Assembly (NCBI GenBank): GCA_963662155.1
Contig: OY759266.1
Span: forward strand, 62,829,411 to 62,893,410
Direction: 5' to 3'
From: Lamellibrachia columna
Taxonomy: Eukaryota; Annelida; Polychaeta; Sabellida; Siboglinidae
Length of the DNA: 64,000 nt
Numbering within the stretch: the first letter of the stretch is position 1; each line of letters opens with the position of its first letter. The position numbers and the translations under genes were made by a program. The notes beneath the pieces were generated by a model. It made no database searches, was not told where the DNA came from, and saw only the letters and a program-made list of their open reading frames with translations. Shown here one piece after another: positions 1-11,784 of this stretch.

Positions 1-64
1 CACATGCACACATAGACAGTCTCCATACCCACACCATGGATAAGTTTACGCTGAGCACTGTGTT

Positions 65-2860
65 TTAAAGGCAGTTTAGGTGAGGAGGTGTGGTGAAAGG
101 GAGTTCCATAATAGCTTCTTGAAATGATTTTGGGTTTTTTATGTTGGTAATTTTTGATGGAATCATATTCCATATGCGAATGGCTCTGGGATAAAATGAA
201 AAGACCATTGCATTTATACGACACTTGGGGGCTATGTATTGTCCACGGGTTCGAGAGCGAGTTAGTAGGCCCGGAGGGGGGGTGATCTCAATAATGTTGT
301 TTAGAATTTTGTAGAAGGTAGTGGCTTGTTTGATAATGCGCCTTCGTTCGAGGGTTGGCCATCCAAGGGCAGTAATTAGATCTGCTGGGTTTGTGTTCCG
401 TCTGTAATCATTTTTAACAAATCTGGCAGCAGAGTGTTGCACTCTTTCAAGGCTTTTAATTTGCGAAAAGGTGTGGGGATTCCATATGGGTGAAGAGTAC
501 TCAAGTTTTGGCCGGATTAACATGTTGTACGCTGTTTGCTTAACTTCGGGTTTACATGGGCCAAGAGTTCGTTTAATCATGCCTAAACATTTCGAAGATT
601 TTGAAGTTATGTCAGTGACGTGATTTGTCCAGGTTAATTTGGAATCCAATTTTACTCCGAGGTATGAGTGGCTGGATACGGTGGATAATGGCTGGCCAGA
701 AAGCGAGTACTTGTGTGTGCTGGGTTTAGTTTTGTTTGTTATTGGAAGGTGGACGCATTTAGATACATTAAATTCCATTTGCCATTTGTCTGACCATGTT
801 TGGAGTTGGCTAAGGTCAGTTTGGAGAATTTCATGGTCGGTTTTGGAAGAAATTTTACGATATATAATACTATCATCTGCAAAAAGGCGTATAGAAGATT
901 TGATGTTCCCATTTATGTCATTTATGTAGAGTAAGAAGAGGACAGGTCCTAGAACTGAACCCTGTGGGACACCAGATGTGACATCTGTGATGTCCGACAG
1001 GGCACCGTTAACTGAGACTCTCTGTTTGCGGTTGGATAGAAAAGATTTGATCCAATTTTGAGTGTTTCCAGTGATTCCGTAGGAAGTCAATTTTGATAGA
1101 AGACGTAGGTGAGGCACTTTGTCGAAGGCTTTAGCAAAGTCAAGCAGGATTGCGTCAATTTGGGTCTTGTTGTCCATAGCAGTCATCCAGCCGTGGACTG
1201 TCTCAATGAGTTGAGATTCACAAGACAGTCCCGACTGGAATCCGTGTTGGAAGTGGAGAATGATGTTATGCTTGTGCAGGTGTTTCCACATGTTGCTTAG
1301 GATGATATGTTCCATTACTTTACAGAGGATGCAGGTTAGTGATATGGGTCTGTAGTTAGCTGGGTCAGATTTATGGCTCTTTTTGTGTATAGGAGTTACT
1401 AATGCTTGTAGCCAGTCATTAGGAAGTTTACCTGTGTTGTATGATTGTTGGAAAATTTGGGTGATGATGGGAGCTATCTGCTTTGCAGTTTCTTTAAGGA
1501 CTCTAGCTGGGAGTTCATCTGGGCCTGTAGCTTTATTCTGGTTTAGATTTTCCAGCTGCTTTATTACGCCATCTATGCCAATTTCGAGAAGGGGGATGTT
1601 GGGGTAAGTAGAGGGGGCTATTTGGGGGATGGGGTGCTTTTCTTGGGTAAATACAGAGCTAAATTGGTTGTTTAGGGCATTTGCTTTATCTCGATCATTA
1701 ATTATTGGTTGGTCGTTTACTCGAAGTATGGGGATGCCAATGTTTTCTCGTTTATTTGCCTTAATAAATGACCAGAATCGTTTTGGATTAGTTTTCAGGC
1801 TGTCTCCAATGTGGTTGTTAACATAGTCTTTGTAGGATTTTGCTAATGCTTTAGTAGCTTGCTTTCGGAGTTCCTTAAATTTTTCCCAGTCACTGTTTAG
1901 TCCAGTTTGCTTTGCCTTTTTGTGGCTTTTGTTTCGTCTTCTCTGCATTCTAATTAGTTCACGTGTTATCCAGGGGAGGTGGGTTTTAGCTTTTGTGTAT
2001 CGTCTAGGTATGTTTTTGTTAATCAAGGTAGTCAGACGTTCGCGGAAAAAGGTCCAGTTTATGTCTATATCCTGTGAGTTGGGGTCGATGTCGAAGTACT
2101 CAAGATTTAGTTTGTCTATGTCGTCTTTGAGTTGGTCCCAGTCTGCTGATTTGTAACTATAAACTTGGTGGGGGGGTTTCTTGTTGCGAACTGGGTTTAA
2201 GTTGACATTGAAGGTCACGGATTCGTGATCACTCATACCAGGAGTGGTGTGGGTGTTGATGATAATGGAGGGATTTGAGGTGAGTATGAGGTCAAGAATG
2301 TTGCCAGAAGCGATGCGTGTGGGGTCGTTTACCATGTTCTGCAGCCCAAAGTCGTTAGTTATTTCTAGTAGTTTGTTATGCTTGCTGGCGGTGCTGTTAT
2401 TAGTGGTCTGGTGATTTGTCCAGTTGATATCAGGGAGGTTAAAATCTCCAGCTATGACTACGTTAGGGGGAGTTTTTTGTGATCTATATAGTTTAGTTAG
2501 GGAGTCGTGGAGAGCTTCAAGGGATTGGAGGTGGTCATTTGGGGGTCGATAATAAGATGCAAAGTATATGCATTTGTTTCGTGCAAAGTGAATTTTTGTC
2601 CAAATTATTTCACAATTTGAGTTTAAATTTTGGAGGGGTTCAGCTACAATGTTGTCACGGAAGGCTATAAGGACTCCACCGCCATGGACATTCCTGTCCT
2701 TTCTGATGGCCTCATAGTTGGGTGGTAGGAAAGAGTATGTAGCATAGTTTGCATCTAATTTAGTTTCAACTAGAAATATGATGTCTGGATTATTATATTG
2801 AATAGTTGCCTTTAGTTGGGTTGCTTTTTCTATGCTCTTAACGCTGTTGGTGTTTATCAA
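65..2860 (-). CDS. LINE-alpha pol: endonuclease-reverse transcriptase
   Basis: An intact frame of 931 codons. The endonuclease has LVETKL (residues 30-35), AGDFNLPDINW (137-147) and MSDHE (209-213). RT follows with YRPISLTCILCKVME, HGFQSG, LDFAKAFDKVP (motif A), SGVPQGSVLGP (motif B) and LFADDS (motif C), then the usual LINE C-terminal region with LEYSSPIWNPH and LERVQHSAARFV. In the family this protein nicks target DNA and primes reverse transcription on it. The first codon is TTG, not ATG; the frame is open upstream to 3103, so the true N terminus lies further out. It overlaps the 2A-containing frame at 3027-3242, which is in another phase. Confidence 0.92.
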   Translation of the reverse strand: MINTNSVKSIEKATQLKATIQYNNPDIIFLVETKLDANYATYSFLPPNYEAIRKDRNVHGGGVLIAFRDNIVAEPLQNLNSNCEIIWTKIHFARNKCIYFASYYRPPNDHLQSLEALHDSLTKLYRSQKTPPNVVIAGDFNLPDINWTNHQTTNNSTASKHNKLLEITNDFGLQNMVNDPTRIASGNILDLILTSNPSIIINTHTTPGMSDHESVTFNVNLNPVRNKKPPHQVYSYKSADWDQLKDDIDKLNLEYFDIDPNSQDIDINWTFFRERLTTLINKNIPRRYTKAKTHLPWITRELIRMQRRRNKSHKKAKQTGLNSDWEKFKELRKQATKALAKSYKDYVNNHIGDSLKTNPKRFWSFIKANKRENIGIPILRVNDQPIINDRDKANALNNQFSSVFTQEKHPIPQIAPSTYPNIPLLEIGIDGVIKQLENLNQNKATGPDELPARVLKETAKQIAPIITQIFQQSYNTGKLPNDWLQALVTPIHKKSHKSDPANYRPISLTCILCKVMEHIILSNMWKHLHKHNIILHFQHGFQSGLSCESQLIETVHGWMTAMDNKTQIDAILLDFAKAFDKVPHLRLLSKLTSYGITGNTQNWIKSFLSNRKQRVSVNGALSDITDVTSGVPQGSVLGPVLFLLYINDINGNIKSSIRLFADDSIIYRKISSKTDHEILQTDLSQLQTWSDKWQMEFNVSKCVHLPITNKTKPSTHKYSLSGQPLSTVSSHSYLGVKLDSKLTWTNHVTDITSKSSKCLGMIKRTLGPCKPEVKQTAYNMLIRPKLEYSSPIWNPHTFSQIKSLERVQHSAARFVKNDYRRNTNPADLITALGWPTLERRRIIKQATTFYKILNNIIEITPPPGLLTRSRTRGQYIAPKCRINAMVFSFYPRAIRIWNMIPSKITNIKNPKSFQEAIMELPFTTPPHLNCL

Positions 2861-3026
2861 AATTCCTTTAAGTGTGTTTCCTTGGGTTTTCTTGTGGCGT
2901 TCGGGGGTTGAAGTGTTTTGGGGGTTTGGGGCGAAAATTAAGCCTGCATTTTGTGATGTGTGGAGTGTTGGGGTAGTAAGCGTGGAACTGTCAGACTGGG
3001 TGTTGGTAGAAATGGATTGCTCATTT

Positions 3027-3242
3027 CTAGATGGAGAAGTGGTAATATTTGGAATTGGGGCGCCCGTATGGGCCAGGGTTTGGGTGGATGTCGCCTGAGA
3101 GTGCTATCAGTCTGCTGAGGTACAGATGTGTAACAATGTCTGATTTGAATTTGATTTTGGGTGGGAATTTAATTCGGGGGTTCAAAGTTAGGGCATAATA
3201 TTTTGGTTTAATTTGAGATTTGATCGAGATACGCGTTGGCAT
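3027..3242 (-). CDS. LINE-alpha N-terminal frame with 2A-like motif
   Basis: This 71-codon frame contains LSRLIALSGDIHPNPGP, which matches the 2A-like pattern (hydrophobic lead, then G-D-I-x-x-N-P-G-P) known from CR1/L2-type LINEs of sea urchins, amphioxus and molluscs. The usual Glu is His here. After the motif the frame runs 13 codons to a TAG at 3027-3029. The pol frame overlaps it, open from 3103 downward, and is shifted by one nucleotide. Either a one-base indel broke an original fusion or the host frame is reached by recoding; decay is simpler. Another frame at 3188-3379 carries a hydrophobic stretch (LTQIITVTLLIATIIG) and could be the displaced true N terminus. Confidence 0.6.
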   Translation of the reverse strand: MPTRISIKSQIKPKYYALTLNPRIKFPPKIKFKSDIVTHLYLSRLIALSGDIHPNPGPYGRPNSKYYHFSI

Positions 3243-3379
3243 GTTCCAATGATCGTTGCTATTAGGAGAGTGACGGTGATTATCTGCGTTAGCCCAAGAT
3301 TAATCCGCGTGGAATGCGGGACTAGGTGAGGGGAATATTTCCTAAAGGGACATCTGAATTGGAATACATTTTGTAGCAT

Positions 3380-3667
3380 GGTTTTCTGAAAGTTAGATCC
3401 AAATGCAAACAGTGGCGACTTGAAGAAAAGTAAGCTTACTAATGAAATCCTTAGCGATAAAATGAAAAGAACTCACCCCGGACGGCGCCGGCAGTGGTAG
3501 TCCGCCATCTTTGAAATTTTGGTTCATGTGTTGCGGTAAAGGGCGTTGTTTTGATTAGTTGCGTTTGTTGTCGTTTGGTTTTGTCTGTTTCTGCGTGATC
3601 AGTGGGTTATGTTGAGTTGTTGTACCAATTGTGGTCATTTGTTGTGTTGGTGAACATGTTGTGTTGA
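3380..3667. other. Gap between LINE-alpha and the next RT fragment
   Basis: No coding potential is seen. It may include the LINE-alpha 5' untranslated region. A GC-richer patch (GACGGCGCCGGC, 3481-3492) stands out from the AT-rich surroundings, but I can assign no function. Confidence 0.4.
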
Positions 3668-3736
3668 GTGAAATGTGTGGAGCGATGTAACGGACTCGTA
3701 CCACCCCGACGCATGCGCACATCTGAACTGGAACAT

Positions 3737-4000
3737 TACATTAATATGGTTAAAACAAAAACATTGTCGAAAGTTGCAACGATCATTTACAAAGCAAGTT
3801 GTCTAATTAATCTTGATGGAATGTACATATTGTATTGTTCTCTGTTGTTGCCATATATTAACTATTGTAGTGAGATGTGGGGTAATGCCTATGTTACAAA
3901 CATTAAGTGTATAACAGTACTGCAGAAACAAATACTTCGTCTATTCCTTGGAGAGAAACGTTTGGATCATACTAGCACCCTCTTCAAGCAATTGTTCATT
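3737..4000 (+). pseudogene. RT C-terminal fragment of an unrelated LINE
   Basis: Within a 121-codon frame starting at 3668, residues from about 25 on read KTLSKVATIIYKASCLIN, then LYCSLLLPYINYCSEMWGNAY and LQKQILRLF. This is the post-RT region of LINEs (compare LLPYLNYC.E.WGN.Y and LQKRAIR in family members). No catalytic RT motif is present and the match stops near 4,000, so this is a truncated relic in the opposite orientation to LINE-alpha. Confidence 0.7.
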
Positions 4001-4033
4001 TATATTTATATGCAAGACATTTGCACATCATAG

Positions 4034-4500
4034 ATATACAAATTAATATAAGATTAATACAAAGCAAATTATATTTGTTTGTTCCCCTGGCGAAACGTTA
4101 TCAGTGTTGTTTTAATACAACATATTAATTTGGCTAGTCAGGACACTTAGGGTCAGAGATTGAATGGAAAAAAAACACAACATTGAAAGACATTCATTTT
4201 TTCAGGTTTTGACTATTATTATTACATGTAGTGTTTTCTTTCCCAAGTTAATCTTATGAAATGATGTTTGTTGCATCACTGTTACAAATATGTCTATCAC
4301 TCCGTGTTAGGACATATTGAAGAAATATTATAGTACTCTCACCACAGCGTCCATTGCACCCAGCAGTAGCAGTTCCGGAATGAGAACCTGGATATGTCGC
4401 ATCGTCACATCTAAAGTAGGTGCAAAAACGATTATAACACAAACAACACGGGAAACATTCAAACTCAATATAAACAAGTAAATGTAGATTTAAAGGCACA
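4034..4500. other. Non-coding spacer
   Basis: AT-rich, with no convincing reading frame or repeat; it leads into the microsatellite. Confidence 0.5.
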
Positions 4501-4946
<446 letters not shown>

Positions 4947-5590
4947 GTTTTCTTGCGATCTTTAGTCAAACTATTTATTTTGTTAGGTCCATTTGTTCGC
5001 GGGATGCATAGTTCATGAATAGAAGCTCTTAATCGGGGTGTACCTTGTATCATACTGTCTTTGACATGTGCCTATGTTATCAACCAGCAATGCAACTGTA
5101 AATATGTGTGCAGCACAGTAACATAATATTCTGATGTGGTCATCTTTTTTTTTTTTAATGACCACCTTCATTTGGTTGAAGATTTTGGGGAGTAATCTTT
5201 GGCAGCAGGAAAGAGAGAAGAAATGTAGTAGTGCGATTTAGTGGGGTTGGGGGGTTTAGAAAGGGGGGACATCTAAATAGACCACAGCACTTTTTAAAGA
5301 CCCTGGTTCCAGAGTTAGTTGATAAAATACGGGAAACCAGAGACCAGTACGTTCACGCATGATATTCCATGTATTATCTAGGCTATCCGCCAGATGGCGC
5401 CACTTAAACAAATCGAAACACGTTGCTATTTTGGGCTGGGGTTGGCTGCATTGAAGCATCAGTCAGCGGCCTGGTTTGGACAACTCCATTACTAAAATAA
5501 ACCACGCTGCAAAAAATTGCTGAAAAGACGTATCAATAGATGGATGCGTAAACCGTTTGTGATGAAAGATCCCGGGTAATAAAATACTTA
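4947..5590. other. Non-coding spacer
   Basis: No gene recognised. It contains an 11-base T run near 5147 and nothing else I can support. Confidence 0.5.
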
Positions 5591-5599
5591 ATGTGTGTA

Positions 5600-6765
5600 T
5601 TTCAGAAAGCTTTCGATAAAGTGTCACATCAAAGATTATTACTTAAGCTAAAAGCCCTTGGCATAGGTAATGATGTAATCAACTGGATAGAAAAGTGGCT
5701 TACACACAGAAAACAGAGTAATAGTAGATGGTGAGATTTCAAACTGGAAATCTGTTTTGAATGGGGTACCACAGAGATCAGTATTAGGCCCTATACTGGT
5801 TTTAATATATACATAAATGATTTGGAAGAGGACATATCTAGCAAAGTACTCAAATTTGCAGATGACACAAAAGTATTCAGAAAGGTTACTAATGTTACAG
5901 ATAAACACAGTTTACAGGATGATCTAGATAAATTAGTTAAATTATCATAAAAGTGGAAAATATTATTCAATTTTGGAAAGTGTAAATGTATACATATAGG
6001 ACATGGAAACATGGACGAAGAATATAAAATGGGGGATGCTGTACTAGGTAGAACCACGCAAGATAGGACATAGGAGTAACATTTAGTGCTGAGATGAAAG
6101 TATCAGAGCAATGTGGGATTGCTGCATCGAAAGGAAATCAAATTCTAGGGCTAATTAGGAGAACTATCATGAAGAAAGAAGAAACAGCTAATTGTACCCC
6201 TGTACAAAGCAATAGTTATACCGCATTTGGAATATTGTATTCATGCATGGAGGCTATATCGTAAAAAGGACATAGACAAGTTAGAAAGAATACAACGAAG
6301 TGCAACTAAAATTATTCCAGAATTGAGAGACCTTACTTACGAAAGTCGCTTATTACAATGTGGTTTGACAACACTAGAGACCAGGTGACTAAGAGGAGAC
6401 CAAATAGAAGTGTTTAAAATAGTGAATGGTTATGAGGATGTTGACAAGAATATGTTGTTCAAACTTAAAGAAGGCAGTATAACCAGAGGACATAAAGCAG
6501 CATTAGTTAAGGAGTAGTGTAGGTTGGACATGAGAAAGTACTCTTTCTCACAGAGTGTGATAAATGATTGAAACAAACTGCCAAATGATTGTGTTAATGT
6601 GTGAACAATTTTTAAAATAGAATTGACAGATATTTGATAAGGGCGGGCTACACATAAATGAGAAAATTGTTGGACTCTCGATAAACCAATGGCTTCCATG
6701 TCCATTTGCCATCTGGAAGTTATTGTTTGGGATGGCAAACTTGTTAAATCTTGTCTTACTTAAAC
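5600..6765 (+). mobile_element. LINE-beta copy 1: decayed RT and 3' end
   Basis: The sequence can be followed through FQKAFDKVSHQRLLLKL (RT motif A, about 5603), the GVPQ/SVLGP region (5763), INDLEED, KFADDTKVF (5850) and the C-terminal LETRR/GDQIEVFKIVNGYE region (6376-6440), ending with the family tail near TTGTTAAATCTTG. Several stops and frameshifts interrupt it (for example TAA at 5947 and TGA at 6386). It is closely similar to the copy at 15.55-18.28 kb. Confidence 0.85.
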
Positions 6766-7985
6766 ATATTCAATAATAAACATGATTATGTCGTGCAATT
6801 GTCATCACAAACATTGAATCAAACTATATATGTCAGACCTTACTTTCTCGGATGTAGTAAAACCATGGCAATTCATTCGCTTAGTTAATGCAGCAACTGG
6901 GACAAAGTGAAATAAAAAAATACTCCCAAGGTATCTCAATGCAACTTATATACCATATAAGTTAAACTTATCTGATACGTAGCCTTAATGGAGTCTTAGC
7001 GATAGGTTTGAAACAATTAACTTGCCCAAAATGCTCTAGTGTTTCCTGGTGTGGCAGGAAGTGGGACGTGGGTCCTCAAAAATGGTGGTAGGTTGGCCTC
7101 AACATTGGTGGGAGGTTGGATTGGTGGGAGATGTTACTCTCAAAACTGGTGAGAGGTTGCCCCTCCTCAAACAGGTGGCACTTAGGTTTAGACCCCTCCC
7201 ATTATCGTTCTTAAAAGTACGAACGGTAGTAAACTTATTGGTGTTCTCCCTGTCCTGCTAATAAATATAACTTAGATATCTAGCTTACATCGCATATAAA
7301 ACTACAACATGTCGTCTTTGAAATAACGTCTGGAAATTGATAAGTATTCACGTATTCACTGATGGATACCATTGTATCTGTGTTTAAGTATGAGTATCTC
7401 GGCGCGAAGCTTATGGAGCGCAGGTGACCGACAAATCCAGCTGACGTGATTGCCTATTAGTTACGAAGCTAGAAACAGGTAGAGCGAACAATCTGCTGAA
7501 ACTGTCTAATGCGTTACGCAATGATACCCACCATTGTCTGGAGTGACCGAAGTAGGAGCGGTCAGATGAATGCACGTGTTTTCCAGACCCACCGTGACAC
7601 TGTAATTGAACGACCGTCACATTACTAACTTGTTGAACAGAAATAGCCGCACCTCGTGTTAGCATTAGTTAGTACTAGACATACTTAACACATTAACCAA
7701 GGTTACAAATAACTTTCAATTTAAATTCTCAAATCAACAATCATCTACGATAAAACATAACAATATAACATAAACAAAATTGTTCATGCAGATTATATAC
7801 TAAGTATTTATTGAAGTATTTAAGTTTCACGGTATGACACACCCTAGGCATACGCGAACGACATTGAATTCAACGGGCGAGTTTCTTGCGAGACACTGCC
7901 ACGCCCGTAGTTGAAGGGCCCAGTTGGAAATTCAAACATGTAATCTAAACTACAGTTTTACCGAGTCTACTTCATTAAATGGCAA

Positions 7986-8021
<36 letters not shown>

Positions 8022-9327
8022 AAATGTGACAAAACTAACTCACCAGTGTGTAGAAACGTGAAGCTGATCCGCGAGAAGGCCAACATGTCTAACGTAGAGT
8101 ATCACCGTTTGCACACGTCTCCGGTCCAGGACAAACTGCGCTGGTCATTCACTAAACCCGTCCAGCCAGTTAATATGGGAGTGCCTCTGCTATCACAGTG
8201 GCCTCTAGTGAGTGAATCAAGGTACTAACCATGCGATATCATAGTGCGCAAATTAGGGTTACGTTCCCCCACTTTAAAGTTTAGACATCCGCTGCTAAAA
8301 TACATATGACAGTGGATTACTTAGGGGTATTGGGCCATATGACCCCTCTGGCTGAAATCTGATTTTTTTCCGGGTGTAACCTGTTGCGCCGCCTCATAGA
8401 AATAAGTTAAATTAATGAGTTACTATGATTGACTTGTCGAGATCCTAGATGGGCTATTTGTGTAGGGCCAGGTTACTCAGTTTGAACAGTGTTGCTAGGT
8501 ACATGCAGTACCGGCGTCGTGCTTACAAATATTGACACTAGCTGTCTCTGTGTTTCTCTCTCCGCCCCCCCCCCCCCCCGACGCTTACCTGCTGGATGTA
8601 TGTACTCACGGCGACAAAATTTCCTTGTAAGCAGCTCAGCGCCTCTGGAACATAACAGCTTCGAGATGCAGCTTCAGACTTTTCTTTTAAAAACTGGATA
8701 TGTTCTCTTTAAATGTGTGTGCATGTTATGCTGGAAATGTATTGATGCCATTTTTGCAATTTACTTTAAACTTATTTAACTTTATTACTATTCACGTTTG
8801 ATTTATTTGAATTAGTGATGTAAATTGGTGTATCTGCGCATGCGCGTATGTTGAAGCATGTAAATATCATATCATGTCATATCATAACATATCATAATTA
8901 GCTGCACCAACGTGTGTGCATGGGGAAAATTAATATAACATAAATTTCCGCTTTTGCGTGTGTAGATGGGGAGGAAAATATGTTATGGCCGGAAGTGGAA
9001 ATTCATCCAATATTTCCGTTGGTTGACATTCTCTGTTATAACTCATTGCTATTATATACAGTACCTATTATTGTAGCTATAATATATTGATGTTATTAAT
9101 AAACTGATGTCAACTACTGGCTCGTGGGCGAAGAGAACATCAGAAAATACCGTGGACGCGAAGTAACTTATTTTGTAACATAACTGTTTTGGAAGTGGCT
9201 AAAGAAAAAGGTTCTATAGGGGTAGATTGTGTATCGTATGCAGCCTTACAGAAAAAGAACGGTGTTGTTTGGATACAAGGTTAGTTTTCACGGAGAAGAA
9301 TACATGATTGGAGCAACGTATCTACTA
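6766..9327. other. Long non-coding stretch
   Basis: No gene recognised. It contains about four imperfect units built on TGGTGGGAGGTTG at 7060-7160, a short (AT)n/(GT)n run at 7987-8020, a 17-base C run at about 8563-8579, and ATATCAT-type repeats at 8865-8900. A motif around GGGCCATATGACCCCTCTGG (8333-8352) recurs in diverged form near 35,575, which suggests an old dispersed repeat. Confidence 0.5.
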
Positions 9328-9500
9328 ACTGTTTAAATGCTAGCACTCTGAATATGTTTAAAACAAAACTGAGAGATATCTCATCAGGGTAGGCTACACA
9401 AATACGAAACAATGTTGCTCGAGAAAACTAAATGCTTTGTTGTCCATTTGCCATCTTGAGTGCATTGTTTTTCGTGGCAACCATATTACAGAAGGGAGGT
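9328..9500 (+). mobile_element. LINE-beta copy 2: 3' end only
   Basis: It matches the last codons and tail of LINE-beta (GCTAGCA..CTGAATATGTTTAAAA, the RRAGY-like end, then TGTCCATTTGCCATCTTGAG). Strong 5' truncation is normal for LINE insertion. Confidence 0.75.
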
Positions 9501-9982
9501 AATTGCATCACCCAAAATGGCATCTAGGAAAATGATGACGAAACATAACATATATCAGCTTGGAGGACATAGCAGTAAAGGTTAAAAGGTTAAAGGCATA
9601 AAGTATGCTGGCTGAAGTCACCTATTGTTCCAGCCCGGACTTGACGCTCACTGAGTTGGTTCCATTCAACTATTATCTTTACAAAATCACAATTCCTGGA
9701 TTTGTATGTTTGGACTACTGGCACTATTAAGTACCTGGAGTTATTGATTTGAAGTTTTTCAACGATATTAACGGTCACAATTTATGGCGGATCCAGATTC
9801 TGAAAAAAGGGGTGCCAAGTTTACCAGAAAATACACCAGATAGTAGATTTCCTGCAGGATACACGCAGGCACGCACATAGTAGCCCACTTTTTTATAATG
9901 CTACCCCTTTTGAAAGTGTACAATGACCATATAACAGCGGTAGACTCTCGTGAGGGGAAATTATCATGGAAAAGTCTTATGT

Positions 9983-10203
9983 ACTGCATGGCCGCTTGTG
10001 ATAGGGACCTTACAAGAGGTGGACCACTGCATGGCCGCTTGTGATAGGGACCTTACAAGAGGTGGATCACTGCATGACCGCTTGTGATAGGGACCTTACA
10101 AGAGGTGGACCACTGCATGGCCGCTTGTGATAGGGACCTTATAAGAGGTGGACCACTGCATGGCCGCTTGTGGTAGGGACCTTACAAGAGGTGGACCACT
10201 GCA
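9983..10203. repeat. 43-bp minisatellite, about five copies
   Basis: The unit contains GGCCGCTTGTGATAGGGACC followed by TTACAAGAGGTGGACCACTGCAT. Copies differ by one to three bases (for example GGATCAC in copy 2 and ATAAGAGG in copy 4). Confidence 0.95.
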
Positions 10204-11480
10204 CGCCATTCGTCCTCTCCTGTTGTGTCGCCATATGCGTCTCCAAAAAACACATCGTTGTGATTCTCGAGATGTGGGACATCATGGCTGTAGCTTCTCA
10301 TGGTGATACTCTGCTTTTCACAGAGAATTACCGTCTTTACTATGGGCTGCAGCTTAAAGCGGTTGTCTCTCACACTGGTTTGCAAGCCTGACAATAGCTG
10401 TTGTAATTCACTATAATTTGTGTTTAAGGCATAATGGGGGAGTCCATAAGAATTACTGGGAACAAACGGCAGTACTGGTCGCAACCTTCGAGGGATATCG
10501 AGAGTCCAACATTTGTATACATTCAGTGCGGTATTATTCTTCCCTGGAATGTACATCAGGTGGATGACACATCAGTTAGATGATACATCAGGTGGATGAC
10601 ACATCAGGGGTTTGTAAAGGGCAAGGAGAAGAACCTAGAATATTAAATGACCCTCTTCGATTAAAATTCAAACGTATGTGGTGAAGCGTCTGAGGTGTAC
10701 TGAGTTCTACCGTGGGTTGCCACAACGTATGGGATTTAGAACACGGAACAAACCGTATAAGCGTGCAACAGTTCATTCATCCATGTCCAAATTCATCTAT
10801 CCGAGTGGTGGCAGTAATTTACAAAGCTAAGCTACAAAACTAAGCTATGTGTGATCATTAACTCTGAATCAAGATACTGACATTTCACAAAGCACTGACA
10901 GGATACAATACTAGCAAAACCATGGCAACTGTCGTTACAGTTGGTGTCCTTGTACGTAACAACCGTTATTAGGTTTGGCTCGTAGTGAATGTGAAGTCCC
11001 GACTGTTCGTGTTTATTTTTCTTTCGAAGTACAGTGTCTGATCATCCTGTTGATATCTTTGTCATTCAAATAATTGTAATGGGATATGATTAAATAAAAA
11101 AATATATATCTTCTTTCTTGCCCCTCGTTGGAACAATTCTTTCGGACGCCCCTGACTGATCACTAATACGTAAAATGACACGTATGTTGTCTATGAAACG
11201 CTGAGTGTTACATATAGCAAATTCTTCGTTTGGCTCCAGACTGATACTGTTGATATGATGCTTGTAGACGTCTTTGAATAGGCGACTGGACATTTTGAAT
11301 GGCTTGGGATCAAACGATTATTTTTTCTTTGAAGTAGGTGAAAGGATTTAGTTATTGTGTATTGTGTGTGGTTGCTCAACAAAATAACTCAAAGGTTAAT
11401 AAACTATACTGCAAGGACACATTCGAAACGTGTATAAGCCACTCAACAAAGGCGGGTCCTTGAAACTTGTATTGATAACA
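10204..11480. other. Non-coding stretch with unassigned open frames
   Basis: A 124-codon minus frame (10182-10556) and a 73-codon plus frame overlap each other here. Neither shows a recognisable motif. Three short CATCAG(G/T)TGGATGA-like units sit at 10555-10610. I support no gene. Confidence 0.45.
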
Positions 11481-11489
11481 ATGGGGTGT

Positions 11490-11760
11490 TACATGCTGAG
11501 CAACAGCTCGGAGTATTAGATACCTCAGGGCATTGAATGAATGGAACAAATTGTCTACGGATTGTATAACTGCTAGCAGCGTGAATATGTTTAAAAACAA
11601 GATTAACCCATATCTCACGAGGGCGTGTTACACGTAGATGAACATTGTTGGACTCTCGATAAGTCACTCTCTTCCTTGTCTACTTGCCATGTGGGCCTTT
11701 GACTTCGATGGCAAATCTTGTTAAGTCTTGTTAAACATCTAGATAACCCTAAACATATTT
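11490..11760 (+). mobile_element. LINE-beta copy 3: 3' end only
   Basis: It reads LNEWNKLSTDC, then the AASSVNMFKNK-like end (11533-11610), followed by the tail GTTGGACTCTCGATAAG and TGGCAAATCTTGTTAAGTC. It ends directly beside a minus-strand ORF1 piece of the same family. Confidence 0.75.
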
Positions 11761-11784
11761 TACAAGATTTAACCAGATTTTCAA

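Larger units (their letters stand above)
1..3480 (-). mobile_element. LINE-alpha: CR1/L2-like non-LTR retrotransposon with a 2A-like motif
   Basis: The element reads on the minus strand from an upstream region near 3.2-3.4 kb into a long endonuclease-RT frame that ends at 65. Its 3' end probably lies at or beyond the window start, because no simple-repeat tail is seen in the last 64 bases. The 5' boundary is uncertain; about 3,480 is a guess from the end of element-like sequence. Domain order (apurinic endonuclease, then RT, then a C-terminal region with no RNase H) places it in the Jockey/CR1/L2 superfamily. The pol frame is intact, so this is a relatively young insertion. Confidence 0.85.

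Noticed and set aside
9983..10203. Regular repeat array resembling CRISPR
   Set aside because: Direct tandem units without unique spacers in an animal genome; it is a minisatellite.
10182..10556. 124-codon minus-strand ORF
   Set aside because: No domain, no start context, partly overlapping the 43-bp minisatellite edge and an open plus frame.
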